Positions 1 to 8,973 of a DNA stretch of 64,000 bases are shown piece after piece (positions within the stretch are counted from its first letter, which is position 1; every line of letters begins with the position of its first letter). The notes under the pieces were generated by a model, which saw only the letters and a program-made list of their open reading frames with translations, made no database searches and was not told where the DNA came from. Made by a program: the position numbers and the translations under genes. The DNA is from Kushneria phyllosphaerae (lineage in GTDB: Bacteria; Pseudomonadota; Gammaproteobacteria; Pseudomonadales; Halomonadaceae), in contig NZ_ONZI01000001.1 of assembly GCF_900312995.1 (NCBI RefSeq), forward strand, positions 1,116,001 to 1,180,000, in the 5' to 3' direction.

Positions 1-1
1 G

Positions 2-709
2 CTGCTCTCCGGGGCCTCGACCGGCCTGCGTAACATGGCCACGACCGGTGGCAACGTCATGCAGCGCACCCGCTGCCCCTACTTCCGGGATCCGGACATG
101 CCGTGCAACAAGCGTGAACCGGGGTCGGGCTGCTCGGCCATTGAGGGCATCAATCGCAATCATTCGGTGCTGGGCACCAGCGAGCAGTGCATCGCCACGC
201 ACCCCTCCGATATGTGTGTTGGCATGGTCGCCGCCGGCGCCACGGTGGTGCTGGAAGGCCCCGACGGCCAGCGTGAAGTGGCCTTTGAAGACTACCACCT
301 GCTGCCGGGCGAGACCCCCGAACGTGAGCACGACCTGAAGCCGGGCGAGCTGATCACGCATGTGATTCTTGATGCCCCGCGCGGTGGCGGTCAGCACTAT
401 CTCAAGCTGCGCGATCGCGCCTCCTACGAGTTTGCGCTGGCCTCCTGCGCCGCCATCGTCACCCTCGACGGTGACAGTGTCAGCGACGTACGTGTGGCGC
501 TCGGTGGTGTGGCTACCAAGCCCTGGCGCGCCACGGCCGCCGAAGAGGCCCTGAAAGGGCAGCCGGCCACGCAGGAGAATTTCGAGCGTGCCGCCGAGGC
601 CGCCTTTGCAGATGCCGTGGCCTACAGCCACAACGGCTACAAGATCACGCTGGGCAAGCAGGCTGTTGTGCGTGCGCTCAGAGATGCCACCGCCGCTGCT
701 CGCGCCTGA
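2..709 (+). CDS. Molybdo-flavoenzyme FAD-binding subunit, PaoB-like (5' truncated)
   Basis: This is the middle (FAD) subunit of a xanthine-oxidase-family dehydrogenase, which passes electrons from the Fe-S subunit to FAD. The reading frame is open to the left window edge, and its first residues (LLSGASTGLRN) align with the interior of the paralogue at 3966-4970, so the N-terminal half lies outside the window. A cysteine set (RCPYF..CNKREPGSGC) matches the extra [4Fe-4S] cluster that sets PaoB apart from ordinary xanthine dehydrogenase FAD subunits. The C-terminal CO-dehydrogenase flavoprotein domain is intact (LKLRDRASYEFALAS, ALGGVATKPWR). It sits 15 bp upstream of its molybdenum subunit. 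The substrate cannot be read from this fragment. Confidence 0.88.
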   Translation: MLSGASTGLRNMATTGGNVMQRTRCPYFRDPDMPCNKREPGSGCSAIEGINRNHSVLGTSEQCIATHPSDMCVGMVAAGATVVLEGPDGQREVAFEDYHLLPGETPEREHDLKPGELITHVILDAPRGGGQHYLKLRDRASYEFALASCAAIVTLDGDSVSDVRVALGGVATKPWRATAAEEALKGQPATQENFERAAEAAFADAVAYSHNGYKITLGKQAVVRALRDATAAARA

Positions 710-724
710 TCAGGAAGAGATCAC

Positions 725-2959
725 ATGACTACCGATACCGGAAAGACCCGCGAATACAATCTGAGCGCCGAAAAGCCGCGTATTGACGGCACGCTCAAGC
801 TGACCGGCGGCGCCGACTACGCCGCCGACCGTAACCTGCCCAATCAGACCTACGGCTACCCGGTCACCAGCACCATTACCAAGGGCCGGCTGGTCTCGCT
901 GGAACTCGATGACGCACTGGCCATGCCGGGCGTGCTGGATATTTTTCATCACGACAATTTCGACCAGCTCAGCCGCTCGCCGAACAGCTTCGCGGAAGAA
1001 AACCTGACCAGCGAGCCGCGTCTGCCGTTTGAAGACAACGAGATTCACTATCAGGGTCAATATATTGCGCTGGTCGTGGCCGACACCTTCAATCACGCCC
1101 GAGCTGCGGCGTTGAAGGTCAAGGCCAACTACGAGCGCGACGATGATTTCCTGACCGATATCAAGAGCCTGGATAGCGGCGAGGGCGACCTGCCCGGTGA
1201 AGAGCAGCCCGGTGATGCCTCCTCGCTGGGGGATGCCGACAGCGCCCTGAAAGGTGCAGCCGTCACGGTTGATCAGCGCTACTCGATCGCTCAGGAAAGC
1301 CACAGCGTCATGGAGATGCACACCTCGGTGGCGCAGTGGGAAAACGACATGCTGACCATCTATGAGTCCTCTCAGGGTGTGGTCTTTCAGCGCAACGCGC
1401 TGTCAAAGATCTTCGGCATTCCGCCGGAAAAAGTGACGGTCATCTCACACTTCATCGGCTCCGGGTTCGGCGGCAAGCTCTTCATGTGGCCACACGCCAT
1501 CATGACGGCCGTGGCCGCGCGTCGACTGGGTCGTCCGGTCAAGACGGTGCTGTCGCGCCAGCAGGAGTACCTGGCCACCGGCTATCGCCCGACCTCGCTG
1601 CAGCGCGTGCGTCTGGGTGCTGACGAGAGTGGCAAGCTGCTGTCCATCCACCATGATGGCTGCAACGAAAGCTCGCCGGCCGGCAAGCATGATGACACCG
1701 TCAGCGGCGCCACGCCCAAGATGTATGACTGCGGCGGCAATGTGGCTGTCACCAACCGGCTGGTCGATGTCAACAAGTGCCCGCCATGTCCGATGCGTGC
1801 GCCCGGTGAGTCCTCCGGCAACTTTGCACTGGAAACGGCGCTGGATGAGCTGGCAGTCAAGCTCGACATGGACCCCCTGGCGCTTAGAAAGAAAAACTTC
1901 GCCGATGCCGATCCGGCCTCCGGTCTGCCCTGGTCGAGCAATCATCTACAGGAGTGCTGGGATAATGCGGCCAGCCGTTTTGGCTGGGACAAGCGCAACG
2001 CCACGCCGGGTGCGATGAAGGACGGTGACGAGATCATTGGCTATGGCATGGCCACCCAGAGCTGGGAAGCCATGCGCCAGCACTGCTCGGCGCGCGTGGG
2101 CTTTCGCGCTGATGGCTCCCTGATGGTGGCCTGTGGCACGCAGGATATTGGTACCGGCACCTACACCATCGTGGCGCAAACGGCCAGCGAGCTGACCGGT
2201 ATCCCGATCGAAATGATCGACGTGCGCCTGGGCGATTCCTCACTGCCGTCCGGCCCGCTTTCCGGCGGCTCCTTTGCGACATCTACGGTGCTGCCTGCCG
2301 TCTCGGCGGCCACCCGAGAGGCGCTGTCGCAGCTTAAAACGCTGGCCACGGCCGAAGGCGGCGTGTTTGAAAACGTCGATGCCGACAGCATCGAGCTTGA
2401 AAACGCCAGACTGGTGAGTGGCGATAAAAGCGTTGAGATCACGCAGCTGCTCAAGGATAACCAGCTGGGTCTGATCGACGGCGAGGCCTCTGCCAGACCC
2501 GGCGACGAGCAGGAGCAATACAGCTTTCGCTCCTTTGGCGCCGTGTTTGTGGAAGTTCGGTGGGATGCGGGCATTTCGCGCCTGCGCGTGTCACGCGTGG
2601 TCTCCACGGTTGATATCGGTCGTGCCATTAATCCGATGACCGCGCGCAACCAGGTCGAGGGCGGCATTGTCATGGGCATGGGCATGGGGCTGTTTGAGCA
2701 GTCCGAGTTTGATCACAGCGGCTATCCCTACAACAACAATCTGGCGGACTACATCGTGCCGGTGAATGCCGACATGCCTCACATCGATGTCGAGCTGCTG
2801 GATTATCCCGACTATCTGCACAACGAGTTTGGCGCGCGCGGGGTTGGTGAAATCGGCCTGACCGGTATTGCGGCAGCGATTTCCAACGCTGTCTATAACG
2901 CCACCGGCAAACGTCTTCGTGATCTGCCCATCTCGATCGAGAAAATGCTGGCCCCCTGA
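725..2959 (+). CDS. Molybdenum cofactor-binding subunit of aldehyde/xanthine dehydrogenase, PaoC-like
   Basis: This large catalytic subunit (744 aa) hydroxylates aldehydes or N-heterocycles at a Mo-molybdopterin centre. The N-terminal aldehyde-oxidase hammerhead domain (roughly 20-140) is followed by the Mo-cofactor domains. Visible family marks are GSGFGGKL near 240, the RAPG loop that lines the active site, QDIGTGTYT, and the terminal GARGVGEIG motif carrying the catalytic Glu. Length and motifs resemble E. coli PaoC (YagR), an aromatic-aldehyde oxidoreductase. The ATG follows a purine-rich AGGAAGAGA. It is co-directional with the FAD subunit and ends at a strong terminator. A CPPC sequence just before the active-site RAPG is not present in the second copy. 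Physiological substrate unknown. Confidence 0.9.
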   Translation: MTTDTGKTREYNLSAEKPRIDGTLKLTGGADYAADRNLPNQTYGYPVTSTITKGRLVSLELDDALAMPGVLDIFHHDNFDQLSRSPNSFAEENLTSEPRLPFEDNEIHYQGQYIALVVADTFNHARAAALKVKANYERDDDFLTDIKSLDSGEGDLPGEEQPGDASSLGDADSALKGAAVTVDQRYSIAQESHSVMEMHTSVAQWENDMLTIYESSQGVVFQRNALSKIFGIPPEKVTVISHFIGSGFGGKLFMWPHAIMTAVAARRLGRPVKTVLSRQQEYLATGYRPTSLQRVRLGADESGKLLSIHHDGCNESSPAGKHDDTVSGATPKMYDCGGNVAVTNRLVDVNKCPPCPMRAPGESSGNFALETALDELAVKLDMDPLALRKKNFADADPASGLPWSSNHLQECWDNAASRFGWDKRNATPGAMKDGDEIIGYGMATQSWEAMRQHCSARVGFRADGSLMVACGTQDIGTGTYTIVAQTASELTGIPIEMIDVRLGDSSLPSGPLSGGSFATSTVLPAVSAATREALSQLKTLATAEGGVFENVDADSIELENARLVSGDKSVEITQLLKDNQLGLIDGEASARPGDEQEQYSFRSFGAVFVEVRWDAGISRLRVSRVVSTVDIGRAINPMTARNQVEGGIVMGMGMGLFEQSEFDHSGYPYNNNLADYIVPVNADMPHIDVELLDYPDYLHNEFGARGVGEIGLTGIAAAISNAVYNATGKRLRDLPISIEKMLAP

Positions 2960-2986
2960 CTTTCAGCCTGCATCTTCTGTATGACC

Positions 2987-3018
2987 GGGCCGGCTCTTGC
3001 AAAAGAGCCGGCCCTTTT
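2987..3018 (+). terminator. Rho-independent terminator of the first dehydrogenase operon
   Basis: A perfect 12-bp GC-rich stem (GGGCCGGCTCTT and its complement) closes a GCAA tetraloop and is followed by TTTT, 28 bp after the stop codon of the molybdenum subunit. Confidence 0.9.
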
Positions 3019-3121
3019 ATCGAGCAGGTCGTTCAGCCATTCCGACCGAACAGTCCGTCTGAACGGGGGCTGAAAGGTGTCACGACAGCGCTGGCAATCT
3101 CGATGACCCGGGTCCAGGCTA

Positions 3122-3145
3122 AACTCGTTTGCCGGCAAACGAGTT
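3122..3145. promoter_or_regulatory. Perfect 24-bp palindrome, candidate operator of the second dehydrogenase operon
   Basis: The half-site AACTCGTTTGCC is followed directly by its exact reverse complement. It has no T-run, so it is not a terminator. It lies about 145 bp upstream of the Fe-S subunit start. A regulator-binding site is inferred; no regulator gene is adjacent. Confidence 0.45.
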
Positions 3146-3288
3146 GCCCGGCACTTCTGACAGACCCCACGATTTCAGAGCGCCTCAAGGCGCCACCATT
3201 GGCGGCTGGCACCGCCAATACCCCTATCGACCGTGATGATGCAGGGCGCAGCTGACTCCTTGCGTCCTGATGTAATGAGGAGTGATAC

Positions 3289-3966
3289 ATGAGTGATCAC
3301 CATAAGGGTGACGGATCGGGCGTTGAAACCTTCGATGCCCGTTTCCCCTCAAGGCGACGTTTTCTCAAGACCATGGGCGCCTCCAGTCTGGCGGCCGCCA
3401 CGGCGCCGGCCTGGGCGCAGATTGCCCAGGCCGGTCAACAACACAAGGCACCCACCGAGCCGCGCGATGATGGCGCGCCCGGCAAGGGTGAGCAGCAGAT
3501 CCAGCTCACTGTCAACGGCGTGGCGCATACCTTGAACGTCAAGCCCAACGCCGTGCTGCTCGATGTGCTGCGCGACCGCCTTGAGCTGACCGGGACCAAA
3601 AAGGGCTGTGATCAGGGCCAGTGCGGCGCCTGTACGCTGCTGGTGAACGATACGGCGATCAACTCCTGCCTGTCGCTGGCGGTCTCTCACGACGGTGACA
3701 AGATCACCACCATCGAAGGGCTTTCCAACGGGGACGATCTGCATCCGGTACAGGCGGCCTTCTGGGCCCATGATGCCTACCAGTGCGGCTACTGCACATC
3801 GGGGCAGATCATGAGTGCCGTCGCCATTCTCAACGATGACAGCATCGGCAGCGATGACGCCTCGGTGCGTGAGGCGATGAGCGGCAACATCTGTCGCTGT
3901 GGCGCCTACAAGAACATTCTGGCCGCCGTTCAGGATGCCCGCGGCAAGATGCAGGGAGTGAGCTGA
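3289..3966 (+). CDS. [2Fe-2S] subunit of aldehyde/xanthine dehydrogenase, PaoA-like, Tat-exported
   Basis: This electron-transfer subunit (225 aa) carries two [2Fe-2S] clusters. The N-terminus has a twin-arginine signal (SRRRFLK at 21-27, then a hydrophobic stretch ending APAWA), so the assembled enzyme is expected in the periplasm, as for E. coli PaoA. The plant-type cluster cysteines are in CDQGQCGAC and the later NSC; the second cluster is in QCGYCTSGQ and CRCGAYKN. The SD AGGAG precedes the ATG. It overlaps the FAD subunit by 1 bp, giving the usual order Fe-S, FAD, Mo. No PaoD-type maturation chaperone is seen nearby. Confidence 0.92.
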   Translation: MSDHHKGDGSGVETFDARFPSRRRFLKTMGASSLAAATAPAWAQIAQAGQQHKAPTEPRDDGAPGKGEQQIQLTVNGVAHTLNVKPNAVLLDVLRDRLELTGTKKGCDQGQCGACTLLVNDTAINSCLSLAVSHDGDKITTIEGLSNGDDLHPVQAAFWAHDAYQCGYCTSGQIMSAVAILNDDSIGSDDASVREAMSGNICRCGAYKNILAAVQDARGKMQGVS

Positions 3967-4970
3967 TGCGCGAATTCGACTATGCGCGGGCCGACAGTCC
4001 CCGTCAGGCGGTATCGACCCATGGCGAGAGCGAGCAGGCCGCCTATCTGGCCGGGGGCACCACGCTGCTGGATCTGGTCAAGATCGACATCATGCGCCCG
4101 GATCAGGTGGTCGACATCAACCGGCTCGATCTCAACGAGATTGAAACGCTCGATGACGGTCGTACCCGCATTGGTGCGCTGGTGACCAACACGGCGCTGG
4201 CACGTCATGACCGGATCAAGAATGAGTACGCCGTGCTCAGCGAGGCGCTGTTGTCAGGCGCCACCACGCAGCTGCGCAACAAGGCCACCACTGCCGGCAA
4301 CGTCATGCAACGCGTGCGTTGCCCATACTTTCGCGATGGCGTCTCAAGCTGCAACAAGCGCGAGCCGGGCTCGGGCTGTGCGGCGATCGAAGGTCATAAT
4401 CGCAGCGTGCATGCGGTACTGGGCACCAGCGAGCACTGCATCGCCACCCACCCCTCCGACATGTGCGTGGCGATGGCCGCCATCGGCGCCACCGTGGCCG
4501 TGGAAGGGCCGGACGGCCAGCGCGAGATCGATTTTCTCGACTTTCACCTGCTGCCCGGTGATGCCCCCGAACGCGAGCATGCTTTGAAACCGGGCGAGCT
4601 GATCACCCACGTGACGCTGGATGCCCCGCTTGAGAACAGCCGATCACGCTATCTAAAGCTGCGCGACCGCGCCTCCTATCAGTTTGCGCTGGCCTCAAGC
4701 GCCGTGATCGTCACCCTCGATGGCGACACCATCACGGAGGCTCGAGTGGCGCTCGGCGGGGTAGGCACCAAACCCTGGCGCGCCCATGAGGCAGAGGCCG
4801 CCCTCAAGGGGCAAAAGGCTACCGAGGCGACTTTCCAGAAGGCTGCCGAAATCGCGATGCAGGGCGCCACGCCCTATGCGCATAACGCCTTCAAGATTCC
4901 GCTGGGCCAGCAGGCCATCGTGCGCAATCTCACTACCCTGACCGCGCAGGAAGACAGGAGAACGTCATGA
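3966..4970 (+). CDS. FAD-binding subunit of aldehyde/xanthine dehydrogenase, PaoB-like
   Basis: This is the complete FAD subunit (334 aa) of the second copy. The FAD-binding domain is N-terminal (AGGTTLLDLVK near 29), followed by the [4Fe-4S]-type insertion CPYF..CNKREPGSGC and the C-terminal flavoprotein domain (LKLRDRASYQFALAS, ALGGVGTKPWR). It is highly similar by eye to the fragment at 2-709, including GTSEHCIATHPSDMC. It starts by TGATG overlap with the Fe-S subunit, and its stop overlaps the start of the Mo subunit, so the three subunits are translationally coupled. Confidence 0.92.
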   Translation: MREFDYARADSPRQAVSTHGESEQAAYLAGGTTLLDLVKIDIMRPDQVVDINRLDLNEIETLDDGRTRIGALVTNTALARHDRIKNEYAVLSEALLSGATTQLRNKATTAGNVMQRVRCPYFRDGVSSCNKREPGSGCAAIEGHNRSVHAVLGTSEHCIATHPSDMCVAMAAIGATVAVEGPDGQREIDFLDFHLLPGDAPEREHALKPGELITHVTLDAPLENSRSRYLKLRDRASYQFALASSAVIVTLDGDTITEARVALGGVGTKPWRAHEAEAALKGQKATEATFQKAAEIAMQGATPYAHNAFKIPLGQQAIVRNLTTLTAQEDRRTS

Positions 4971-7198
4971 GTGACAGCATCATTGGCGCAGGCCCTATTG
5001 GTTCCGGGCCCAGGCGCATCGACGGCCAGCGCAAGGTGACAGGCGCGGCACCCTACGCCGCCGATCATCATCCCGACAACATGGCCTATGGTTATGGGGT
5101 CTTCAGCACCATCGCTCGTGGCACCGTGACCGGGCTGGATCTGGACGCCGCGCGCCAGTCTCCGGGCGTGATCGATATCTTTCATCACGATCACTTCCCC
5201 GAGCTTCACCGCTCGCCGGCCTCCTTTGCCCAGGGCAATAAGGTCGAAGAGACCCGCCTGCCGTTCGAGGACAATCACATCTACTACGAGGGCCAGTTTG
5301 TGGCGCTGGTGGTCGCGGATACGTTTGAAAACGCTCGCGCCGCCGCGCGCAAAGTGAGCGTGAGCTACAAAAGCTCTGATGCCATCGCCAATCTCGATCA
5401 GGGCGTGAAGGCCCACGGCACAACCTCCGGCAGCGGCAATCACGAGCGTGGTGATGCGGCGGGGAATTTCGACGGCGCTGCCCACAGCATCGATGTGACC
5501 TACACCACGCCGGTGGAGACCCACAACCCGATGGAGATGCACGCCTCCGTGGCGAGCTGGGAGGGCGATCGCCTGACCATTTTCGAATCCTCCCAGGGCG
5601 TGGTGGTACAGCGCAACGCGCTCGCCAAAATCTTTGGCCTTCCCCCGTCGCACGTGCGGGTAGAGTCACCGTTTATCGGCTCTGGCTTTGGCTCAAAGCT
5701 CTGGATGTGGCCCCATGCGGTGGCGGCGTCTGCTGCTGCCCGCGAGATTGGCCGCCCGGTGCAGCTGGTGGTGCCGCGCCCGCAGATGTTCACTACCACC
5801 GGTCATCGCCCCGAGACACGCCAGCGTCTGAGGCTGGCCACCGACGAAAGCGGTCGGCTGGTATCGCTGCGTCACGAGTCGATCAACACGACGTCGTTTA
5901 CCGACCAGTACGTCGAAACCTGCGGTAGCGTGACCAAAAGCCTCTATTCATGCCCGAATCTGCTGGTCAGTCATGAGACCACGCAGGTCAATCGCGGCAC
6001 GCCGACCTCGATGCGGGCACCCGGTGCGGCGCCCGGGCTGTTTGCACTGGAATCCGCCATTGACGAAATGGCGCATGAGATCGGCGTCGATCCGCTCGAA
6101 TTTCGCATGAACAACTATGCCGACCGCGACGAGAGTCTGGATCTCGACTTCTCCAGCAACCACATCCGCGAGGCCACCGAAAAGGCCGCCGAGAAGTTCG
6201 GCTGGCAGGATCGCAACCCGGAAGTCGGGTCAATGCGCGAGGGTCATGAAATTATCGGCTATGGCATGGCGGCCTGTAACTGGGAGGCGCTCAAGCGCGA
6301 GTGCGAGGCGCGGGTGTCGCTGCGCGCCGACGGTACGGCGTTTGTCACCTGCGCCACTCAGGACATCGGCACCGGCACCTACACCATCATTGCCCAGACC
6401 GTGAGCGAGCTGACCGGCCTGCCGCTTGAGAAGGTTACCGTGCGACTGGGTGATACCAGCTACCCTGCTGGCCCGGTCTCGGGGGGCTCCTGGGCTACGG
6501 CCACTACGCTGCCGGCCATCGCGGCGGCCACGCGCGAGGCCATCAAGGAACTCAAGGGCTACGCTACCAGCGAGAAGGGCGATTTCAAGGACGTCGACAG
6601 CGACAGCCTCACGTTTGAAAACGGCCAGCTGACACATGACGGGCAGCGCGTGGACTACGTTGACGTGCTCAAGGGCCAGCGGCTTGCCAGCGCTGACGGG
6701 CATGCGCACACCAAAGGCGCTGATGATAAATACTCCTATCGCTCCTTCGGTGCGCACTTTGTCGAGGTGCGCTGGGACCCGGGCATCTCGAACCTGCGTG
6801 TTGCCAGAGTGGTCAGCGCCATTGATGTCGGGCGCGTGATCAATTCGATGACCGCGCGCAACCAGGTAGAAGGGGCGATCGTGATGGGGCTGGGCATGGC
6901 CCATTTCGAGGCCACCGAGTATGACGCGCGCAATGGCCGACCGGTGAACAACAACTACGCCGAGTACGTGGTGCCGGTGCATGCTGACCAGCCGCCGGAG
7001 GTCGAGGTGATTTTGCTCGACTATCCTGATCTGGCGTTCAACGAATTCGGCGCTCGCGGTATCGGCGAGATCGGGATTACCGGCATGGCGGCGGCGGTGG
7101 CCAACGCGGTGCATCACGCCACCGGCAAGCGCATCCGGGATCTGCCAATCTTCAAGGAGAAGCTGATGGAAAACGTTCCCGACGTGCCGTCAGCGTAA
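4967..7198 (+). CDS. Molybdenum cofactor-binding subunit of aldehyde/xanthine dehydrogenase, PaoC-like (second copy)
   Basis: This catalytic subunit (743 aa) is a close paralogue of the protein at 725-2959. It has the same hammerhead and Mo-cofactor layout with GSGFGSKLWMWP, the RAPG loop, QDIGTGTYT and the terminal GARGIGEIG carrying the catalytic Glu. The N-terminus and several loops differ from copy one (no CPPC), which suggests altered substrate range rather than a recent identical duplication. It overlaps the FAD subunit by 4 bp and is followed by a terminator at 7219-7252. Aromatic aldehydes are the known PaoABC substrates; purine-type substrates are also possible given the amidohydrolase downstream. 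Confidence 0.92.
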   Translation: MSDSIIGAGPIGSGPRRIDGQRKVTGAAPYAADHHPDNMAYGYGVFSTIARGTVTGLDLDAARQSPGVIDIFHHDHFPELHRSPASFAQGNKVEETRLPFEDNHIYYEGQFVALVVADTFENARAAARKVSVSYKSSDAIANLDQGVKAHGTTSGSGNHERGDAAGNFDGAAHSIDVTYTTPVETHNPMEMHASVASWEGDRLTIFESSQGVVVQRNALAKIFGLPPSHVRVESPFIGSGFGSKLWMWPHAVAASAAAREIGRPVQLVVPRPQMFTTTGHRPETRQRLRLATDESGRLVSLRHESINTTSFTDQYVETCGSVTKSLYSCPNLLVSHETTQVNRGTPTSMRAPGAAPGLFALESAIDEMAHEIGVDPLEFRMNNYADRDESLDLDFSSNHIREATEKAAEKFGWQDRNPEVGSMREGHEIIGYGMAACNWEALKRECEARVSLRADGTAFVTCATQDIGTGTYTIIAQTVSELTGLPLEKVTVRLGDTSYPAGPVSGGSWATATTLPAIAAATREAIKELKGYATSEKGDFKDVDSDSLTFENGQLTHDGQRVDYVDVLKGQRLASADGHAHTKGADDKYSYRSFGAHFVEVRWDPGISNLRVARVVSAIDVGRVINSMTARNQVEGAIVMGLGMAHFEATEYDARNGRPVNNNYAEYVVPVHADQPPEVEVILLDYPDLAFNEFGARGIGEIGITGMAAAVANAVHHATGKRIRDLPIFKEKLMENVPDVPSA

Positions 7199-7218
7199 GC
7201 CCTGTTCGGGCGACCTTG

Positions 7219-7252
7219 ACGCCGGCGTCTCCTTCCGAGGCGCCGGCGTTTT
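7219..7252 (+). terminator. Rho-independent terminator after the second dehydrogenase operon
   Basis: A 9-bp stem, ACGCCGGCG with CGCCGGCGT, encloses a 13-nt loop and runs into TTTT. Confidence 0.75.
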
Positions 7253-7299
7253 GCCTGTTACGACCCCGATGGACTCGATTACCCGCACGGAAGCCTGTC

Positions 7300-8196
7300 A
7301 TGCCCCTTAATCATCTGCGTCACCACGAACGTTTTGACTACCGCCCGATCACCGACCGGGATGATTTTCGCTGGCCCGGCGGGGCGAGCCTGGCCGTCTA
7401 TGTGGGCGTCAATCTGGAACACTTTGCCTTCGGCGAAGGTCGTGGGCCCGGCATTGCCCCGCCTGCGCCGGAGGGTGAGCCGGACGTGCTCAACTACGCC
7501 TGGCGGGAGTACGGCAACCGCGTAGGTGCCTGGCGATTTCTCGAGATGCTGGAGGCGCTCGCCCTGCCGGCCGGTGTGATCGCCAACACCTCGATTCTCG
7601 ATCACTGTCCCGAGCTGCTGGAGGCCTTCGTCGCCCGTGGCCACGAGCTGATTGGCCACGGCCATACCAACGCCGAGCGCCAGGGGCAGATGTCGCCGGC
7701 TGATGAGGCCGCGCTGATCGCGCGCAGTCGCGAGCGTCTGGCGGCCCACTTTGGCACGCCCCCCGAGGGCTGGCTCTCGCCGTGGATTTCGGAAAGCGAT
7801 CGCACCCCGGATCTTTTGCAGGAAGCCGGCTTTACCTACACGCTCAACTGGGCGCACGACGACCGCCCCGTTACCATGCGCACCCGTCATGGCAGGCTGT
7901 TGTCGATCCCCTATCCGCAGGAATTGAACGACATTCCGACCATCTCGACCCATCGGGTCAGCATGAACGAGTTTGCCACCATGATGCGCGATCAGTTTCT
8001 TGAGCTGCTTGAGCAGTCCCGCCATCAGCCGCTGGTCATGGGCATTGCCCTGCATCCGTGGCTGACCGGGCAGCCCTTTCGACTGCGCCTGTTGCGCAAG
8101 GTGCTCAGCGACCTGGCCGGATATCGCGAGGCCGACGGCGTGTGGTGGACCACGCCCGGACAAATCGCCCGTCACGCGGTTCAACAAGGCGTTTAA
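7300..8196 (+). CDS. Polysaccharide deacetylase-family (PuuE/allantoinase-like) amidohydrolase
   Basis: This 298-aa cytoplasmic protein has the NodB-homology fold, with no signal peptide. Visible marks are GASLAVYVGVNLE near 28, the metal-site region GHELIGHGHTN, GWLSPWISES and the late LVMGIALHPWLTGQP. This pattern is closer to PuuE-type allantoinases and cyclic amide hydrolases than to peptidoglycan or chitin deacetylases. The ATG at 7300 is chosen because the upstream in-frame TTG falls inside the terminator. Its neighbours are the molybdenum dehydrogenases and an SDR, which would fit oxidation and then ring opening of an N-heterocycle. Exact substrate unknown. Confidence 0.75.
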   Translation: MPLNHLRHHERFDYRPITDRDDFRWPGGASLAVYVGVNLEHFAFGEGRGPGIAPPAPEGEPDVLNYAWREYGNRVGAWRFLEMLEALALPAGVIANTSILDHCPELLEAFVARGHELIGHGHTNAERQGQMSPADEAALIARSRERLAAHFGTPPEGWLSPWISESDRTPDLLQEAGFTYTLNWAHDDRPVTMRTRHGRLLSIPYPQELNDIPTISTHRVSMNEFATMMRDQFLELLEQSRHQPLVMGIALHPWLTGQPFRLRLLRKVLSDLAGYREADGVWWTTPGQIARHAVQQGV

Positions 8197-8213
8197 TACC
8201 AGGGAGTTCATCC

Positions 8214-8927
8214 ATGAGTAAAAAGGCCACTTCACCGCGCGTTGCGATGATATCGGGCGCCAGTCGCGGCATCGGCGCCGCCATTGCCCGTCGCCTGAAA
8301 GAGGAGGGCTGGCAGCTGAGCCTGGGCGTACGCCGCCCGGAAGAGATCGATCCGTCACTGACCGGGGAGCACGTGCTGGTGCATCCCTATGACGCCGCCA
8401 CCAATGCCTTTGATCAGGCCTGGGTGGAGGCCACGGTGGCACGCTTTGACCGCCTTGATGCCCTGGTCAACAACGCCGGCATCATGATCCCCAAAACGGT
8501 GATCGAGGCAGAAGATGCCGACATCGACGAGATATTCGACATTAACGTCAAGGCGCCGCTGCGGCTGGCGCGCGCCGCCTGGCCGCATTTGAAAGCGAGC
8601 GGCGCGGGGCGCGTGGTGTCAGTGGTATCGCTGTCCGGACACCGGGTCAAAAGCCCTCAATCGGGGCTTTACGCCATGAGCAAGTTTGCAGCACTGGCGC
8701 TGTCTCACGCGCTTCGAAAGGAGGGCTGGGAAGACGGCGTTCGGGCCACGGCGCTGTGCCCGGGACTGGTGGCCACCGATATGGGCGAGTCGGTCGGCAA
8801 CATCGCCCCTGAGCAAATGACCCAGCCCGAGGATCTGGCCCGACTGGTGTCGATGGCGCTCAACATGCCCAATACGGCAAGCCTTGCCGAACTCAACGTC
8901 AATGCTTCTCTGGATGACTATTACTGA
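8214..8927 (+). CDS. Short-chain dehydrogenase/reductase
   Basis: This 237-aa SDR has the classical layout: TGxxxGxG nucleotide motif as SGASRGIGAAIAR at the N-terminus, NNAG near residue 85, and the catalytic Ser and YxxxK (LYAMSKFAALALSHALR). LCPGLVATDM follows, as expected. It is a NAD(P)-dependent oxidoreductase whose substrate cannot be deduced. The start at 8214 is preceded by AGGGAG; longer in-frame extensions run through the deacetylase gene and are rejected. The short spacing from the deacetylase suggests co-transcription. Confidence 0.85.
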   Translation: MSKKATSPRVAMISGASRGIGAAIARRLKEEGWQLSLGVRRPEEIDPSLTGEHVLVHPYDAATNAFDQAWVEATVARFDRLDALVNNAGIMIPKTVIEAEDADIDEIFDINVKAPLRLARAAWPHLKASGAGRVVSVVSLSGHRVKSPQSGLYAMSKFAALALSHALRKEGWEDGVRATALCPGLVATDMGESVGNIAPEQMTQPEDLARLVSMALNMPNTASLAELNVNASLDDYY

Positions 8928-8973
8928 GCCTCTCGGCCACTGAGGCATCCGGCCGCGGTGTCTTTTCAGCTTG

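Larger units (their letters stand above)
2960..3288. other. 329-bp intergenic region rich in inverted repeats
   Basis: This gap between the two dehydrogenase operons starts with a terminator. It then carries a perfect 24-bp palindrome at 3122-3145 (half-site AACTCGTTTGCC), a small hairpin at 3180-3193 (GCGCC-TCAA-GGCGC) and a third inverted repeat at 3198-3219 (ATTGGCGG-N6-CCGCCAAT). No believable gene was seen. The second operon begins at 3289 after AATGAGGAGTG, so its promoter and operators should lie here. Confidence 0.7.

Noticed and set aside
8058..8213. Upstream extension of the SDR gene
   Set aside because: It overlaps the deacetylase gene in another frame; the ATG at 8214 has a good ribosome site and begins just before the nucleotide-binding motif.
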